From positions 193,232,372 through 193,296,371 of the forward strand of contig NC_092875.1 of the NCBI RefSeq assembly GCF_028372415.1: a stretch of 64,000 bases of DNA, given 5' to 3'. Numbering within the stretch: the first letter of the stretch is position 1; every line of letters begins with the position of its first letter. This document shows, piece after piece, positions 12,130 through 23,911 of this stretch. Made by a program: the position numbers and the translations under genes. Origin of the DNA: Notamacropus eugenii. Taxonomy: Eukaryota > Chordata > Mammalia > Diprotodontia > Macropodidae. Under the pieces are notes generated by a model. The model searched no databases. It saw only the letters and a program-made list of their open reading frames with translations, and was not told where the DNA came from.

Positions 12130-12990
12130 CATCCCTTTATGAGAATCTCTGTAGTGTTCCCCTTTGCTCCCTACTACTTGCTACAGGGGCTGCATTGTAC
12201 TACATAAGATCTAGCATCTGGCAAAAAAGCAGAGAGGTCATTTGAGCACCATTCCTTTTGGATTTCTTTCTTCCACCTCCTGGCATCCCTGGCCTCCAAT
12301 CATCAGAGTCATAGCAACCTCATGCTGCTTAGAGTTCCCTAATGCAGCATCCCAAGCTTCTCTCTCAGGGTAAATAGTGTTTCATGCTCCAAAACTACCT
12401 GCCCCAAATTAGCTGGTCTTCTGCCAACTTCCCAATCAAACTCCCATTCCTACACTATGCTGACTGCAACTCAATAATGGAGGAAAACTATTTGATTAAA
12501 CTAATTTATAAGGCACAAAGAGTCAAAGAGAATGAGTTAACTGTCCTAGGAATATCTATCTGCGTTTTAAAAGACATATCTTACTAAACCAAAAAAAAAT
12601 AAATCTTAATTGGCAGAATTTTAGTAAGTATGCTAAGATGAAAATATTTAGGGGTAGGAGGGTCTGCCTGATTCAAAACATATAGACTATATTACCTACT
12701 CCACCTAGGGGTGAGAACAACCCTAATGGAATTCCTCAATAATTAGTTAAGCAGAAACACACAAGGAGGTTTTGGGTGTTATGACCAGCGCCAGACCTAG
12801 GGGGAAAAAAATCAACCAGGTAACATTTATGGCTAATAGAATTTTCTTTCTTTTGACTCCCTCACCCACCCATCCCAGCTAACCATTCTGCAGTCATACT
12901 TTTTTTTACTTTAAACTGGTTGCCAACTCATCTCTACTAAGATGTTAACCATTAACTAAGATGCTTACTGATAAAAGGCAATATAATTTA
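12130..12990. other. No gene seen
   Basis: Moderately A+T-rich sequence with no repeat family or coding potential that I recognise. Confidence 0.4.
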
Positions 12991-12994
12991 ATAA

Positions 12995-13190
12995 TGGAAA
13001 GAACGTTGACCCTGGGATGAAAAAAACCTGGATTTATATCCCAATTTCTAACACCTACTGGCTGTGGGATCTGATCTTGAGCAAGTGAGTCAACATCTTT
13101 GTATCTCAGTTTCCTCATGTTTAAAAAAGAGGATATCTAAGATCACTTCTAGCTGAACTTTTCCACAGTTCTATAAGAGTTACTTCAGAT
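12995..13190 (+). mobile_element. MIR-type SINE
   Basis: Blocks 'acctggatttatatcccaat', 'ggctgtgggatctgatcttg' and 'tatctcagtttcctcatgtt', with a tail like 'gatcacttctagctgaac'. An old, plus-strand CORE-SINE. Confidence 0.7.
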
Positions 13191-13959
13191 GCATATCTGA
13201 GTATTAAAAAGAGATTCTTAAGGAAGGAAGAGCCTTTATTGATGCAACAGGATGAAGCTTTGACCTGACAAAAAGCAGGAATGATACTCTGGACACAGCG
13301 CTGCCCTACTTAGCCTACTCATAAGGCTAATCCTGGACAGGATGTTCTGGAAGGCCAAGGTTGTGAGGGAAAAGATGGGGTAATACATAGTCCACATTGC
13401 TGTGCCGATCCTCCCCTTTAACATGTGCTTTACTGGCAAAGAATGTTTAGTAAGGAAATTCTTTGTCAAATTGCAATGGCTTAGCTGAAGAATAAACCAT
13501 AGAGATTACTTTCTCCCCCTTCAGACCTGCCATCACTGCCTTTCACCCCATCTCTTCACCTCCAACAAACACTCACCCAGGAGAATATTAACAATGACTT
13601 GGCATGACACTTCTGAAAGCTTTCTGGCAGGAATGATGACAAAGCTTGAATTTCAACTGAGTGAATTTCAACTGAGTTTATTCACAGGGTGTCCTTGAGC
13701 CTCAACACCCAGTTATTCAAACAATTCACCGAAGCAGGACTCTATATTCCTTGGTGTGTTATGAAACACTTCTTTCCATCATTTTTTAAAATAGTAGAAT
13801 GAAGGTAAGAGGTCAGATGTTGTAGTAAACATGGTAAGGGAAAGGATAATGACCTATAACTAGTGTTGTTGTTGTCACTCATTGCTAAACTATATTAAAT
13901 GAAAAGCTTTCAAAATATAGAGATCTAGAAGAGGAAATAAAAATCAGGTGGGAAAAGGA

Positions 13960-14170
13960 TCTCTGTTGTCCTGTCTGCTACTGGAGTTGTACCAGGGATG
14001 CTTCCAGTGAGCCCGCAGAGAATTAGTTTAGATTCTAATATTTTTATTCAAGTACAAAAAAGTAACTTTTTTCTATCTGTACAATAGTCCACAGAACATG
14101 AAATATAAAAGGATAATAGTGGGAAAATTATTCATCTTAGGACCATTCCTAACTGAACCACAATGAAAAA
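13960..14170 (+). repeat. Unclassified repeat family X, copy 1
   Basis: The block 'gctactggagttgtaccagg' (about 13979), 'agtgagcccgcagagaatta' and 'tttttattcaagtac' matches the block at 34846-34930 in the same order and spacing ('gctgctggagttgtccca', 'agtgagcctatagaagatga', 'cttttatttattcaacc'). I recognise no coding domain or known family. It is a repeat by internal comparison only. Confidence 0.6.
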
Positions 14171-14270
14171 AGATGAGAACAAAATAACAATACTAACAGC
14201 TCATATTTATATAACACAGTAAGTTTTGAAAAGTATTTAATGCATATTGAATCTCATTTTTTATTTGGAA

Positions 14271-14352
14271 CATATAAAATTCATATATATGCAGACATAT
14301 GTAAACATATATATACATGCATACTCATATACATGTGATTACATACATATGG
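14271..14352. repeat. AT/AC-rich simple sequence
   Basis: An imperfect run of 'cata' and 'tatg' units. The 73-codon plus-strand frame over it is not a gene. Confidence 0.7.
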
Positions 14353-14369
14353 CACATAGACTGAGGACC

Positions 14370-15422
14370 AAATCTATCCCTTCTTCAAATCTCCCCATTA
14401 TCTTTCCATTCACCCAGATCCAAAACCTTGGTATCATCCTTGGTTCTTTTTTGATCATCAGTATCTAAACAGTTGCCAAATCTTGTTAATTCTACATCTG
14501 TCATATCTTGCATCAATCCTCTTCTTCCCATTCACACAGCTTTAATCCTAGTTCAGGCCCTTATCTGAAAAACTCTCCTAATTGTTCTCCCTGCATCTCT
14601 TTCCTCTTCAATCCATCTATCTGCCAAATTCAGATTCCTAAAACCCAGATCTGACCATGTTACCCCATCCTACTAAAAAAATCCTCAATGAATCCTATTG
14701 CTATAAGAATAAAATACAAAATCCTTGGGCTGGTATTAAGAGCCCTCTACAATCTGGCTCCCATTTCCCTTTCTAGTGTTATTCCATAATCCTCCCCTTC
14801 ACACACTCTCCCTTCCCATCCAACTGGTTATCTAGCTGCTCCTCGTACAAAACATTCCAGTTTCTGCCTCCCTATCTTTGCACAAGTTGTCCTTCACGTA
14901 CTGTCTCCTCACCTCCACCTTATAGAATCCCTAACTTCCTTCAAAACATAGCTCAGGCATTAACTCCTGCATGATGCCTTTCCCAAATTCCTTCTCTCTC
15001 CTCCTCCCCAATCAGGTATTAGCATTCTCATTCTCTTGAAATTGCTTGTCTATATTCTGTACTTATTTGTTGTTGCTGTTTAGTCATCTTCAGTTGTGTC
15101 ATGACCCCTTTAGGGGTTCTCTTGGCAAAGACACTGCAGTGGTTTGCTGTTTCCTTCTCCAGTTCATTTTACAGATGAGGTAACTGAGGTAAATAGGGCT
15201 AAGGGACATGCCTACACAGCTAGTAAGTGTCTGAGGTCGGATTTGAACTCAGGAAGGTGAATCCACTGTGCCACCTAGCTATCCTATTGTACTTACTTAC
15301 TTGTGTATATCTTGGCTATACAAGTAGAATATAAGCTCCTTGAGGGCTGGGACTGTTTTCTGTTTGTTACCAGCATCTAGCACATGCTTTGCATACAGTA
15401 TGCACTTAATAAATTTTTTTAA
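14370..15422 (-). mobile_element. L2 LINE 3' part, antisense, split by a SINE
   Basis: Consecutive L2 complement blocks: 'aaaaccttggtatcatcct', 'gttgccaaatcttgttaatt', 'cagatctgaccatgttaccc', 'aagagccctctacaatctgg' and, after the SINE, 'ataagctccttgagggctgg' and 'gcacttaataaa'. This is about 0.8 kb of the ORF2-to-3'-UTR region. No open frame survives. Confidence 0.85.
15068..15285 (-). mobile_element. tRNA-derived marsupial SINE (MAR1-type), antisense
   Basis: Complement of the MAR1-type unit: 'cttggcaaagacactgcagt', 'ggtttgctgtttccttctcc', 'ttttacagatgaggtaactg' and 'gtgccacctagctatcc'. It sits inside the L2, near the L2 3' end. Confidence 0.9.
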
Positions 15423-17429
15423 CTGAACAGCGCATAATTGGGGGTGATGATGGTAAGATGGAGAAACAGAATCTGTGGGGTTTTGTCCTGGTAACTGGAA
15501 AACAAGACCTGACTTGCTCACTTAAAGTTTGGCTGGGCATAAGTAAGTAAGTAATTAACAACTAACACTATACTTATTCAGCTCATCATCATTCACTTAC
15601 ACTAAATAAATCATCTCTATAACATGTATTTCCTTATGATATCAAGTGAAAGAGAAAACTGCCCAAGGTGGAAATTGTGAGAATGGAAAAGAGGTCACAG
15701 CAGATTTATCTAGTAAAGAAAACATTTCGAATAGGATTTCCAAGTATTCTGCTAATGAAATGTTTAAGGTCTAATCTACATAAAGGTGGATATTCACATG
15801 AAAAGGGCAAATCTCTCTTTCAGGTACCTGGCCATGGAAGGTGTATTAAGCTTTCTTGGTTTTTCCATATTAGTGCCCCTCCATCTTTGATAGAAATGCT
15901 AACAAAGGCTATGTAGCTCTTCACACTATGGGCTATGTTACCATAAAAGCAACATAGATAACACCATATGGCCTGACCAGAACGACCTCATTTTGAAGGA
16001 GCTAGTCTGAAAAAAGAACGTCTTTTGTGACCCAAGTATCAAGCTGGATTATTCTTTTTCTGGGAAATAGGAAAAACTGCTATAATATCTTTTAAAAGAT
16101 CTCATTACCTTCATCTTGCATACAGATGGTATCCATGACACTTAAAGAACATTTTTTTAATTGAATGGTTAGGGCATTATGGATACTTACATAATGATTA
16201 AATAAGATTGCAAGTTAAACAGATGGCTTCCTGATAGGCTGAAAGGGAGACTGGGATTATAGAAGCAAACTGACCATAATATACAGTTCAGTCAATCACA
16301 GTGAGGGCAAGGAGGGAGGAGGAATGTTCTACCTTGGGAACATGATTCCAGGATCATGTAGGTTAAAGACTCGAACACCAACTAATCTGTGCTGGGCAGT
16401 TTTCTTTGACTTACACTCGCCTTTAACCTCCTTCACATAATTTCTAAATTACATTTTCTTTCCTTTATAAATAAACCCCTAGGAAGAAAAGGAAAAAGTA
16501 CACCAATCTATTTTATTTTTTTTTCTGCCAATCTCTGAGGTAGGTTAACTGAAAAGAAAGAAGAGAAATAGGAGGAGGCAGGGTTAGCGCTGGAACCAGA
16601 GTACTCAAATACAGCAGCAGTGGCAGAAGAGAAAAAGGTAATCAGCTAAATCAGCGACAAAGGTCAAGGGCTCTGTGCCTCAAACTAGACTTTCAAAAAT
16701 AAGCTCAGTCTAAATTATGTTATATAGAGATCCCTATTTACAATTTCCCTGTGTTATGAGCCAAGAGGAAAGCTGAGATCCTCAGAATCCTAGCATAGGT
16801 CATTCCCAAGCTTAGCCAGAACTACAGTACAATTACTGTAACTTCCTCTGAAACATTATCCAAGTCATACCCCCGTTATGAGGGGAAAAGCCTGGCACAT
16901 GCCTCCAAAACGCTATGCCCATGAATGGGACAAAGCAAGACCCACCATTTGAAAGGGGCCATAAGTAGGCCTAGACTCCCTGACTGTCATTATGCACAGG
17001 GTTTTTCTTTTTATTTTAATGTATCTTGGGTGTGGAAGGGTCACACAAACCAATTGATTGATCAGCTGATGAAAATTGTAGGCTGGTGATAAATTTGAAT
17101 GGACAGTTGACTTTTTAAAAAATGAATTCCAAAAACAATCTAGTTAGTGATTTATGAATACACCCAAGTTAACAACGCCAGCATTTCTATGATAAGGAAT
17201 AACATTTAAGTGATAAGAAGAATCAACAGAATTCTTTCACACTTCAAGGGCTTAATGGCCTGTCATTTTACCCAGATTTCACCTCCTCTCTTCAAAACAG
17301 TCGTTTTTGTTGGGGGGTGGGTTTCCTGTCTTTTTCGATCACCTTTCCCTCTGTGTTGCCTCTTTACCTTCTCGTTACAAATATGTTTGTTGCTTACTCC
17401 CCTCCTCCCAAAAAAAAGAGCTTTCCCTT
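15423..17429. other. 2.0 kb without an identifiable gene
   Basis: Unique-looking intron sequence. The longest frames (15668-15916 and 17210-17431, plus) have no recognisable domain. A pyrimidine-rich section from about 17,280 leads into the L2 that follows. Confidence 0.45.
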
Positions 17430-18254
17430 AATCCTGCTCTGTCCTTAAGATACTACCATCTCAATCTCCTCTCCTACTAAATTTCTAGAAATGTAGTCTA
17501 TGCTTACCACCCACTCATCCTTCAATCCTCCTCAATTTGGTTTCTATCCCTTACCAGTACCATTATTAAAACTATTCTGTCTAAAGTATCAGAAATCTCC
17601 TCCTTGCCGCATCCCACAACCGTTTCTCAATCATTCTCCTCTTCTATACTTCTGTAGTATTTCACATTCTTGAATCCTCCATAATCTCTCCTGCCTTCAC
17701 TCTATTACACTAATCTCTTTTGGTCCTCTCTATCTCTTTCCTCTCACTTTCTAATTTCTACCCTCAATCCTTTCTTCTCTTGGTATACTTTCCCTATTGG
17801 CCATCTCATCTACTCCCATGGCTTCAATTAATCCCCTCCATGCAAATAACTCCAAAATGTATATATCTAGTCTCCTAAGTTCCAGTCTTTCATGCCCTAC
17901 TTCCATCTGGATATCCAAACCTGTGCAAGAACAGGGCCTCAAACTCAACATGTCTAAAATTGAACTCATCTTTCTCACCAAACTCATACTTCCTCTCATC
18001 TACTTTATATCCCTTGATTATACAACCCAATCACCCAAGCTTGAAACCTTGGAGTTATACTTAATTCTTCCCTTTACTTCCCTCCACCCTCAGCCCTAAC
18101 ACAATAACTTGCCAAGTTCCATCAGCTCTACTTTGTATCCCTTCCATTTACTTCACCACCATCCCAATTAAAGCTCTCATCACATTTCACATGCAACATC
18201 ATCTTAGCCTCCTAAGTGGGGTCCTTGACTTCATTATCTTCCCACTCAATCCAA

Positions 18255-18520
18255 CAGCATTTGTGTTTAATAGATAGAGTATTGAATTTGAAATCAGGAA
18301 GACCTGAGTTCAAATCCTGATTCAGATAATTATTAATTATATGACTGAACAAATCATGTAACTTCTTTCAACCTCAGTTTTCTCATCTGTAAAATAGAGA
18401 TAGTCATATCCATAGCATTTACTTTTGAGGGTTATTGTAAGGATCAAATAAAGACATGTACGGCACTTTATGAAACCTTAGAACTGACAACATAAATATC
18501 TAGTATTATGATGATTAACC
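18255..18520 (+). mobile_element. MIR-type SINE inside the L2
   Basis: Blocks 'gacctgagttcaaatcctga', 'ctcagttttctcatctgtaa' and 'gggttattgtaaggatcaaa'. Nearly full length, plus strand. Confidence 0.85.
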
Positions 18521-18865
18521 ACTTACTACGTATGAGGCACTATACTAGGTACAAAGGAAAGAGATCCCTAAAATGGTGGCTATCCTCAAGGAGCTTACAA
18601 TCAATTGGGGTGACAAAATATATACAAAAGTAAAGTACTAGGAAAATTGAGGAGAGAAGGAGTATTAACAATTGGGAAGATCAGGGAACTCTTCTCAGAG
18701 GAGAGGGCACTTTAAGAGAGGAGAGAAGAAATACATTATTGGTATGAAGCAAGAACTTTGTGAATGCGTGGAGGCAAAAGATGGAACAAAATATAGGAAA
18801 GTCACTAACCTTGTGGCTGGAAGGTAGAACTCATAAAGAAGAGAAGCATGAAACAAGCTCTAATT
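18520..18865 (+). repeat. Old interspersed repeat (stock-phrase family Z)
   Basis: It carries 'cctcaaggagcttacaatca' and 'ggcactatactaggtac'. Related pieces occur at 29225-29370, 36600-36730 and 40725-40835, all with the same order (size/class phrase, then 'caaggagct', then a count of days-like spacer). The family is common in marsupials as I recall it, but I cannot name it. Confidence 0.55.
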
Positions 18866-19065
18866 CATCAGTCATATACATACTAAAGTAATATACCTAT
18901 TGCACTGATCTGATCACGTTATTGCCTTGATCAAAAACCTTCAATGGCTCCTCAGTTGCCTATAAGCTGTACTTAACACCCTCTACATTCTAGTTAACAC
19001 CCTCTACATTCTAGCTGCAACCAGTTTCTCCAGTTTATTTCATTCCCCTCTTCAAAAGAATCTGA

Positions 19066-20109
19066 GGGAAAGCCTGATGGATAATATTTAGGTGAGGATC
19101 AATTCAGGGAGAAGTAGAAGCAATAATGCTATGGAAATATAACAAATAGAAGGCTAAAAAAAATTAAGGGTTCTAGATCCAGATCACAAAGCTGAAGGCA
19201 TGATATTAATGATAATTTCCATTAGTTATACATATTCCAGAACAAACTTTCTGATCAAAGTAAATTTTTGATTTGACTTGATAATTTTATTCTTCAAAAG
19301 GTATAGAATAAGTAATGAAGGGAATCACTATTTTGAGACCTGCTTTTAACAGGAACTTTCACAAAAAGTGACCAAAATGCCTTAAATCTGCCAGTGAATA
19401 GGGCAGGAAGTTGTCAGATATATACTCAAATTTCAGGAGAAGGTAACACAAAGAATCCCCCAAGAAAGGATAAGTAGGGTTTCCATGATCTAAAATTCTA
19501 TGGAGGAGGTCAACTCACCACAGATAACATGTGCTCAGGAATGGAATCTTGACAGCACAAACACAAATGATTCCAATTGCAAGTGGGGGTAAAAGGGTGG
19601 AGTGGCAAGGGAAGTGAGCTAAAGAAATAGATTTGGCCATACAAAGAACTCATCCACCAACTTAGCTTTCTAAAAGACATACACAGATAATGAAAGGAAA
19701 GACTGGTAACTAAGAATAAATATGAACAGAATGCTAAAATTTAGAACAAACTTAGACCTTAGCAATGCTGGGGGCAAAAAAAAAAAATATCAAAGGAGGA
19801 AAAGGACAACTATTTATGATGAGTGAGGCCATGATCATGATTAGCAAAGAGAAAAATAGTTTCAATTTCTTTTTTCTATCTTCTCTAACAAGGATATTGC
19901 TATTTAAATTGAGAAATATGGAATAAAAAGGTTCATAGTGAACCAAAAAATCAATAAAAGAGGAGATGGTAAGGAAGAACCTAATTTTCCTTGATGACTT
20001 AAGGAAAATTAGCAAGTCTGGATAAATACGTCTCAGAGTACTAAAAAAAAGGAGCATAGTGCTCTGCATAACATAAGTACTAAATAGATGATTTTTTTTT
20101 TTTATAAAA
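19066..20109. other. No gene seen; possibly decayed LINE
   Basis: A+T-rich sequence immediately upstream of a sense L3/CR1 element. It may be its more diverged 5' part, but I cannot align it. The antisense 105-codon frame at 20069-19752 has no domain and is A+T driven. Confidence 0.4.
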
Positions 20110-20711
20110 CAAAAGAGTAAATGAAATTAAGGGTGTGATTGTTGAGCTGCTATTGAAAGTCCTGAAAAACTCATGGGAAATAAGAGAGGTCCCACAGGAC
20201 TAAAAATAGGCAGACATTGTCCTGCTTTTTAAAAAAAGTAGGGAAGGGAGAAGAGATGGGTTCTTTCATCTCTAAGCGGGTGAAATGGACTTCAATTTCT
20301 GACAAAACTCTATAACACATTGGTAAAGGTATTTTCTGGGAGCACTGATCATTAAGAGCCAGAAGAAAATCATAAGAAAGAAGTTATGCTAAACTAAATT
20401 CATTTCTTCTTTTGACTGGGTGGGTAACTAGACAAGAAGAAAAGGTTATGCAGTAGATACAACATACCAGTATACCTGGATTTCAATAAGGAATTTGACA
20501 ATGTGTTTCACAATATCTTTACTGACAAAATGAAAAGAAGTGAGAGACATGATTAAAGAGCTCCTCAGTCTTCAGATGAACAAATTTGTAACAACTTAAA
20601 TGACTTGACCAGATCCAAAAGATAATCACTGTTGGATCAATATTGGGCTGAAAAGTAGTGTCTAGCGGGGTGTCCCAGAGAGTTGTCTTTGACACTATCT
20701 TGTTAGATAAA

Positions 20712-20762
20712 TAAGTAGATGATGATGATGATAGCTAGATAGACAGACAGATAGATAGATCT
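20712..20762. repeat. (GATG)n / (GATA)n simple repeat
   Basis: Short GATG units followed by GATA and GACA units within the L3. Confidence 0.9.
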
Positions 20763-20829
20763 TAAATAAAAATATAAATGGCATGTATATCAAATTTGTG
20801 GATGGGATTAACCTAAGTTCCCAAAAGAT

Positions 20830-21138
20830 CTCAATGTGTGTGTGCTCGTCCTTCATTGCTGAAGAAGATCATGTCATCACAGAAATAATGACATGACTTG
20901 CACTTGACTTTGTTTTGAGTGAGGGAGGGCTGTGCAGGTCACCAGCATCCCTTCTCCTCCAGAGCCATCTGAATCCAGTGACCAGATATTCATCAGGATC
21001 ACTGGAGATGACCCAGGATGAGGCAATTGGGGGTACGTGACTTGCCCAAGGTCACACAGCTACTGAGTGTCAAATGTCTGAGGTAAGATTTGAACTCAGG
21101 TCCTCCTGACTCCTGCACTGGTGCTCTATCCACTGCAA
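20830..21138 (-). mobile_element. tRNA-derived SINE with RTE-like tail, antisense
   Basis: Tail-first on the plus strand ('ctcgtccttcattgctgaag'), then 'ctccagagccatctgaatcc', 'tcacacagctactgagtgtc', 'gatttgaactcaggtcctcc' and the head complement 'ggtgctctatccactgc'. It is the fuller of the two copies (the other is at 6228) and interrupts the L3. Confidence 0.9.
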
Positions 21139-21256
21139 AAGATCTCAACAGGTTAGAAAAAAGAAGCAAAAAGACTGAACAGGGATAAAATGGTTCAAAA
21201 TATTCCCAAGAATAGAATGAGAGACATAGAAACTTTGGTGAGAAAACAGTAGATGT

Positions 21257-21353
21257 AAGGAAGGAAGGAAGGAAGGAAGGAAGGAAGGAAGGAAGGAAGG
21301 AAGGAAGGAAGGAAGGAAGGAAGGAAGGAAGGAAGGAAGGAAGGGAGGGAGGA
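21257..21353. repeat. (GGAA)n microsatellite
   Basis: About 20 perfect GGAA units, then a few GGGA units. The antisense frames encode Leu-Pro-Ser-Phe repeats and are not genes. Long and pure, so probably polymorphic. Confidence 0.97.
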
Positions 21354-21849
21354 AGAAGAAAAAGCCAAACGGGAGCATGTGACCTTAAGTTGAATTAATG
21401 AAAGCAGTGTGTCTAGCATGTAGAAGATGATAAACCTGTTTTACTCTGCCTTAACTAGAGCTCATCCGGTTCTGGGAGTCACATTTTAGGAAGAACATTC
21501 ACAAGCTGGAACATGAGGGAAGACAAACCAAGATGGTGGGCATCTTAAAACCCCCATTAAAAATTCATTTAAGGAAACTAGGATTTTATCTTTCAGAAGA
21601 CTTAGGAGAAACATAAATGTCTCCAAATATTTGAAACGCTGTCACACATAAAACTAGTTTTACTCAACTCCAGAGCACATAAACAGTAGCAGTAGACAGA
21701 AACAGAATCTTGGCTCTATATAAAGAGAAATTTTTTTAATAATTGAATCTATATTGAAGTAATACGTATGGCCTGAGGAAGAGTAGAGACCTCCCCATCT
21801 TCAGGTAGATGCTTAGAGACCACTGGTCAGGGATGTTTTGTAGCCTTTG

Positions 21850-22245
21850 TGTTGTAGTGGGAAGAGAAGGGGTTTTAGAATCAAAGGATCGGGGTTTCCA
21901 TCAGCTCAACTTCATATTGTCTGTAAACGTGAATAGGACACAACTTCTTAAGAATTCAGGATCATCTTTAAAATAAATGGATGGACTAGATCAGAGGGGT
22001 CAAACATGTGACCTCCCCACATGTTTAAATGGTAATTGGGAAATACTTAACAAAATAAATAAAATAAATTAAAATAAAATATAACATAAATAATTTTGAT
22101 GTGTGATTTTTCTAAGTCAATATGTGGCCTGCTGGAATCTTTATATATGGTTTAGTGGACCCTGTTTCTGTCTGAGTTTGACACCACCAGGCTGAATGAT
22201 CCCAAAGGTCCTTTCCAGTTTTAAAGTCTGACATTTATGTCCTGT
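21850..22245 (+). mobile_element. Old SINE split by a DNA-transposon-like element
   Basis: The left half has 'gggttttagaatcaaaggat' and ends '..aaatggatggactagat'; the right half resumes 'gatcccaaaggtcctttcca'. Together these are continuous in the SINE consensus. The break at 21992-22190 holds the inserted element. Confidence 0.7.
21992..22190. mobile_element. Short terminal-inverted-repeat element, copy A
   Basis: It begins 'cagaggggtcaaacatgtg' and ends 'tgagtttgacaccaccag', an imperfect inverted pair (GGTGTCAAAC / GTTTGACACC type). About 200 bp and A+T-rich inside, with no coding capacity. Flanks gactagat and ggctgaat could be a decayed 8-bp duplication, as expected for a hAT-type non-autonomous element. 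Copy B at 58877-59093 shares the ends and internal blocks such as 'tggtttagtgg'. Confidence 0.65.
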
Positions 22246-23000
22246 GAAGTACAGTCCTTCAGGTTCTAGTTTTTCCAGCTCGTTATCAATGAATCCCTGA
22301 TAATTATTAAGTAAATATTTTTTTGTAAGGCACAGAAAAGGTCAAACAGTCCCAATTCATATGACTCTTCCTTGTATCTATTTCCTACTACATTTATTCT
22401 TTTCTTTCCTATTACTCTCCAAATTTACAGCTTTTTTAAATTTAATGATCAAATAAAGCAAAAAGAAATACAATAATTCAGATTTGAACAGTTACAATTA
22501 TAATGGAAAGATGACTTTCTGACTCTTTCATAAGCTGTAGTTGATCAGTTCCTAAACTGACATGCTGGATTCTACCTGCTTTAGTACATTCTATTATCAA
22601 CTACACCTGGTGTTATTCACCAGGGACCATACATTCTGGAACAGATAAATAAAATCCCACTCTCTATCTTGACAAAAAAAATGCCTCTACTTTCATTCTG
22701 CAATTTCATTGTACTTACTCTGTGAAACTGTAGGAATCATGCTGATAATCAGACCAGAAAAAGAATATATATGGTATAAATATATACGGTAAAAGAATAT
22801 ATTACGGTATACTTGTAAGTCACTCTGAAAGCCTTAGTGGAAAGGTTATATTGAAAATTAAGTCAACAAAAGTTTACATAAGGAACCTAGCTGTAGAACT
22901 CAGGAGGTGGAGGAGGAGGAAAAACTTAGAAGAGGAAAAGTCATAAATCAGCTGAAATTAAACTTATATTACAATGTAGGATTCTGTCTTTGGAACAGCA
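22246..23000. other. No gene seen
   Basis: A+T-rich intron sequence. I recognise no feature. Confidence 0.4.
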
Positions 23001-23006
23001 CCCTCC

Positions 23007-23062
23007 AAATATATATATATATATATATATGCACACAGAAATATATGTATATACACATATTC
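23007..23062. repeat. (TA)n microsatellite
   Basis: About 11 TA units followed by mixed CA/TA units. Confidence 0.93.
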
Positions 23063-23439
23063 CTTCTACCTACCTTCTCTCCCTCACATAATTGAATAAA
23101 ATATTTCTGAAGGTCAACTCATGTAACTAACTTCTGATTAACACTGAAAAGTCTTATTGGACATAAACCAGGATAATCTTTTCCTATTAACATGTATAGT
23201 AGTACTTAGCATAGTATCACACACATCAGTATTTAATGAATATTAGTTCTATATTGAGCAATGGGGTAAAAAATGATGAAGGTGGGTAACATCCATCAGT
23301 AATTAATCCCAGTTAGTGCTTGAAGGAAGAGAGAAATACATGTGAAAACTTTTAGGCACCATTTCACAGACGGACACAAGAAAGTAAAGACAGTCACACT
23401 CTTTTGGGGCTGGTCTAGGAAAAAGCATCAGGATGGCTT

Positions 23440-23625
23440 CAGAATGTGCAGGAGTTTTGCATGATTATACATGCAGAATCTATATTGAACTGCTTGACTT
23501 CTCAGTGGGGTAAGGGAAGGAAGGAGAGAATTTGGAACTCAAAGTTTTAAAAAGGAATCTAAAAATTGTTTTTACATGTTACTGGGGAAAAATTAAAATA
23601 AAACACTTAAACAAATTTTTAAAAA
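23440..23625 (+). mobile_element. L1 LINE 3' terminus, sense
   Basis: Terminal blocks of the marsupial L1 3' UTR: 'aaggaaggagagaatttgga', 'actcaaagttttaaaaa' and 'tgtttttacatgttactggg', ending in an A-rich tail near 23580-23620. 5'-truncated. Confidence 0.7.
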
Positions 23626-23675
23626 ATGTGCTTAAGAAGAAATGATATGGCACTTTGCATCCATTTTAGAAAGAG

Positions 23676-23911
23676 ATTGTTCAGTCATGTTCAATTCCTT
23701 ATGACCTCATTTGGGGCTTCCTTGGCACAGATGCTGGAGTGGTTTGCCATTTTCTTCTCCAGCTCATTTTACAGATAAAAAAGCTGAGGAAACAGGAATA
23801 AATGACTTTGCCAGGGTCCCTTGATAGTAAGTGTCTGAGGCCGTATTTGAACTCAGGAAGATGAATCTTAATGACTTCAGGCCCCTCCTCATTGTGCCAC
23901 CTAGTTGACCG
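23676..23911 (-). mobile_element. tRNA-derived marsupial SINE (MAR1-type), antisense
   Basis: Complement blocks 'gctggagtggtttgccattt', 'ttctccagctcattttacag', 'gtatttgaactcaggaagat' and 'tgtgccacctagttga'. Confidence 0.9.

Larger units (their letters stand above)
17430..19065 (-). mobile_element. L2 LINE, antisense, split by later insertions
   Basis: A good L2 complement match at 17430-18250 includes 'aaatttctagaaatgtagtc', 'ctcaaactcaacatgtctaa' and 'cccaagcttgaaaccttgga', and it resumes at about 18890-19060 ('ccttcaatggctcctcagtt'). Bases 18255-18520 are a MIR-type SINE and 18520-18860 another old repeat. A 21-bp direct repeat ('acaccctctacattctagtt' type) at 18976-19017 is a small local duplication. 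Confidence 0.8.
20110..21840 (+). mobile_element. L3/CR1 LINE, sense, RT region to 3' end
   Basis: Sense L3/CR1 blocks occur in order: 'ggcagacattgtcctgc', 'gatttcaataaggaatttga' ('DF.KAFD' region of the reverse transcriptase, about 20480), 'caaatttgtggatgggatta', then after a SINE and a microsatellite 'ggttctgggagtcacatttt', 'gcagtgtgtctagc', 'gaagacttaggagaaaca' and 'accactggtcagggatgttt' at the 3' end. CR1/L3 elements encode a reverse transcriptase and endonuclease; here the frame is destroyed. It is the opposite orientation to the L3 at 53.9-59.4 kb. Confidence 0.75.

Noticed and set aside
21145-21419. Leu-Pro-Ser-Phe repeat proteins on the minus strand
   Set aside because: Translation of the GGAA microsatellite in different frames.
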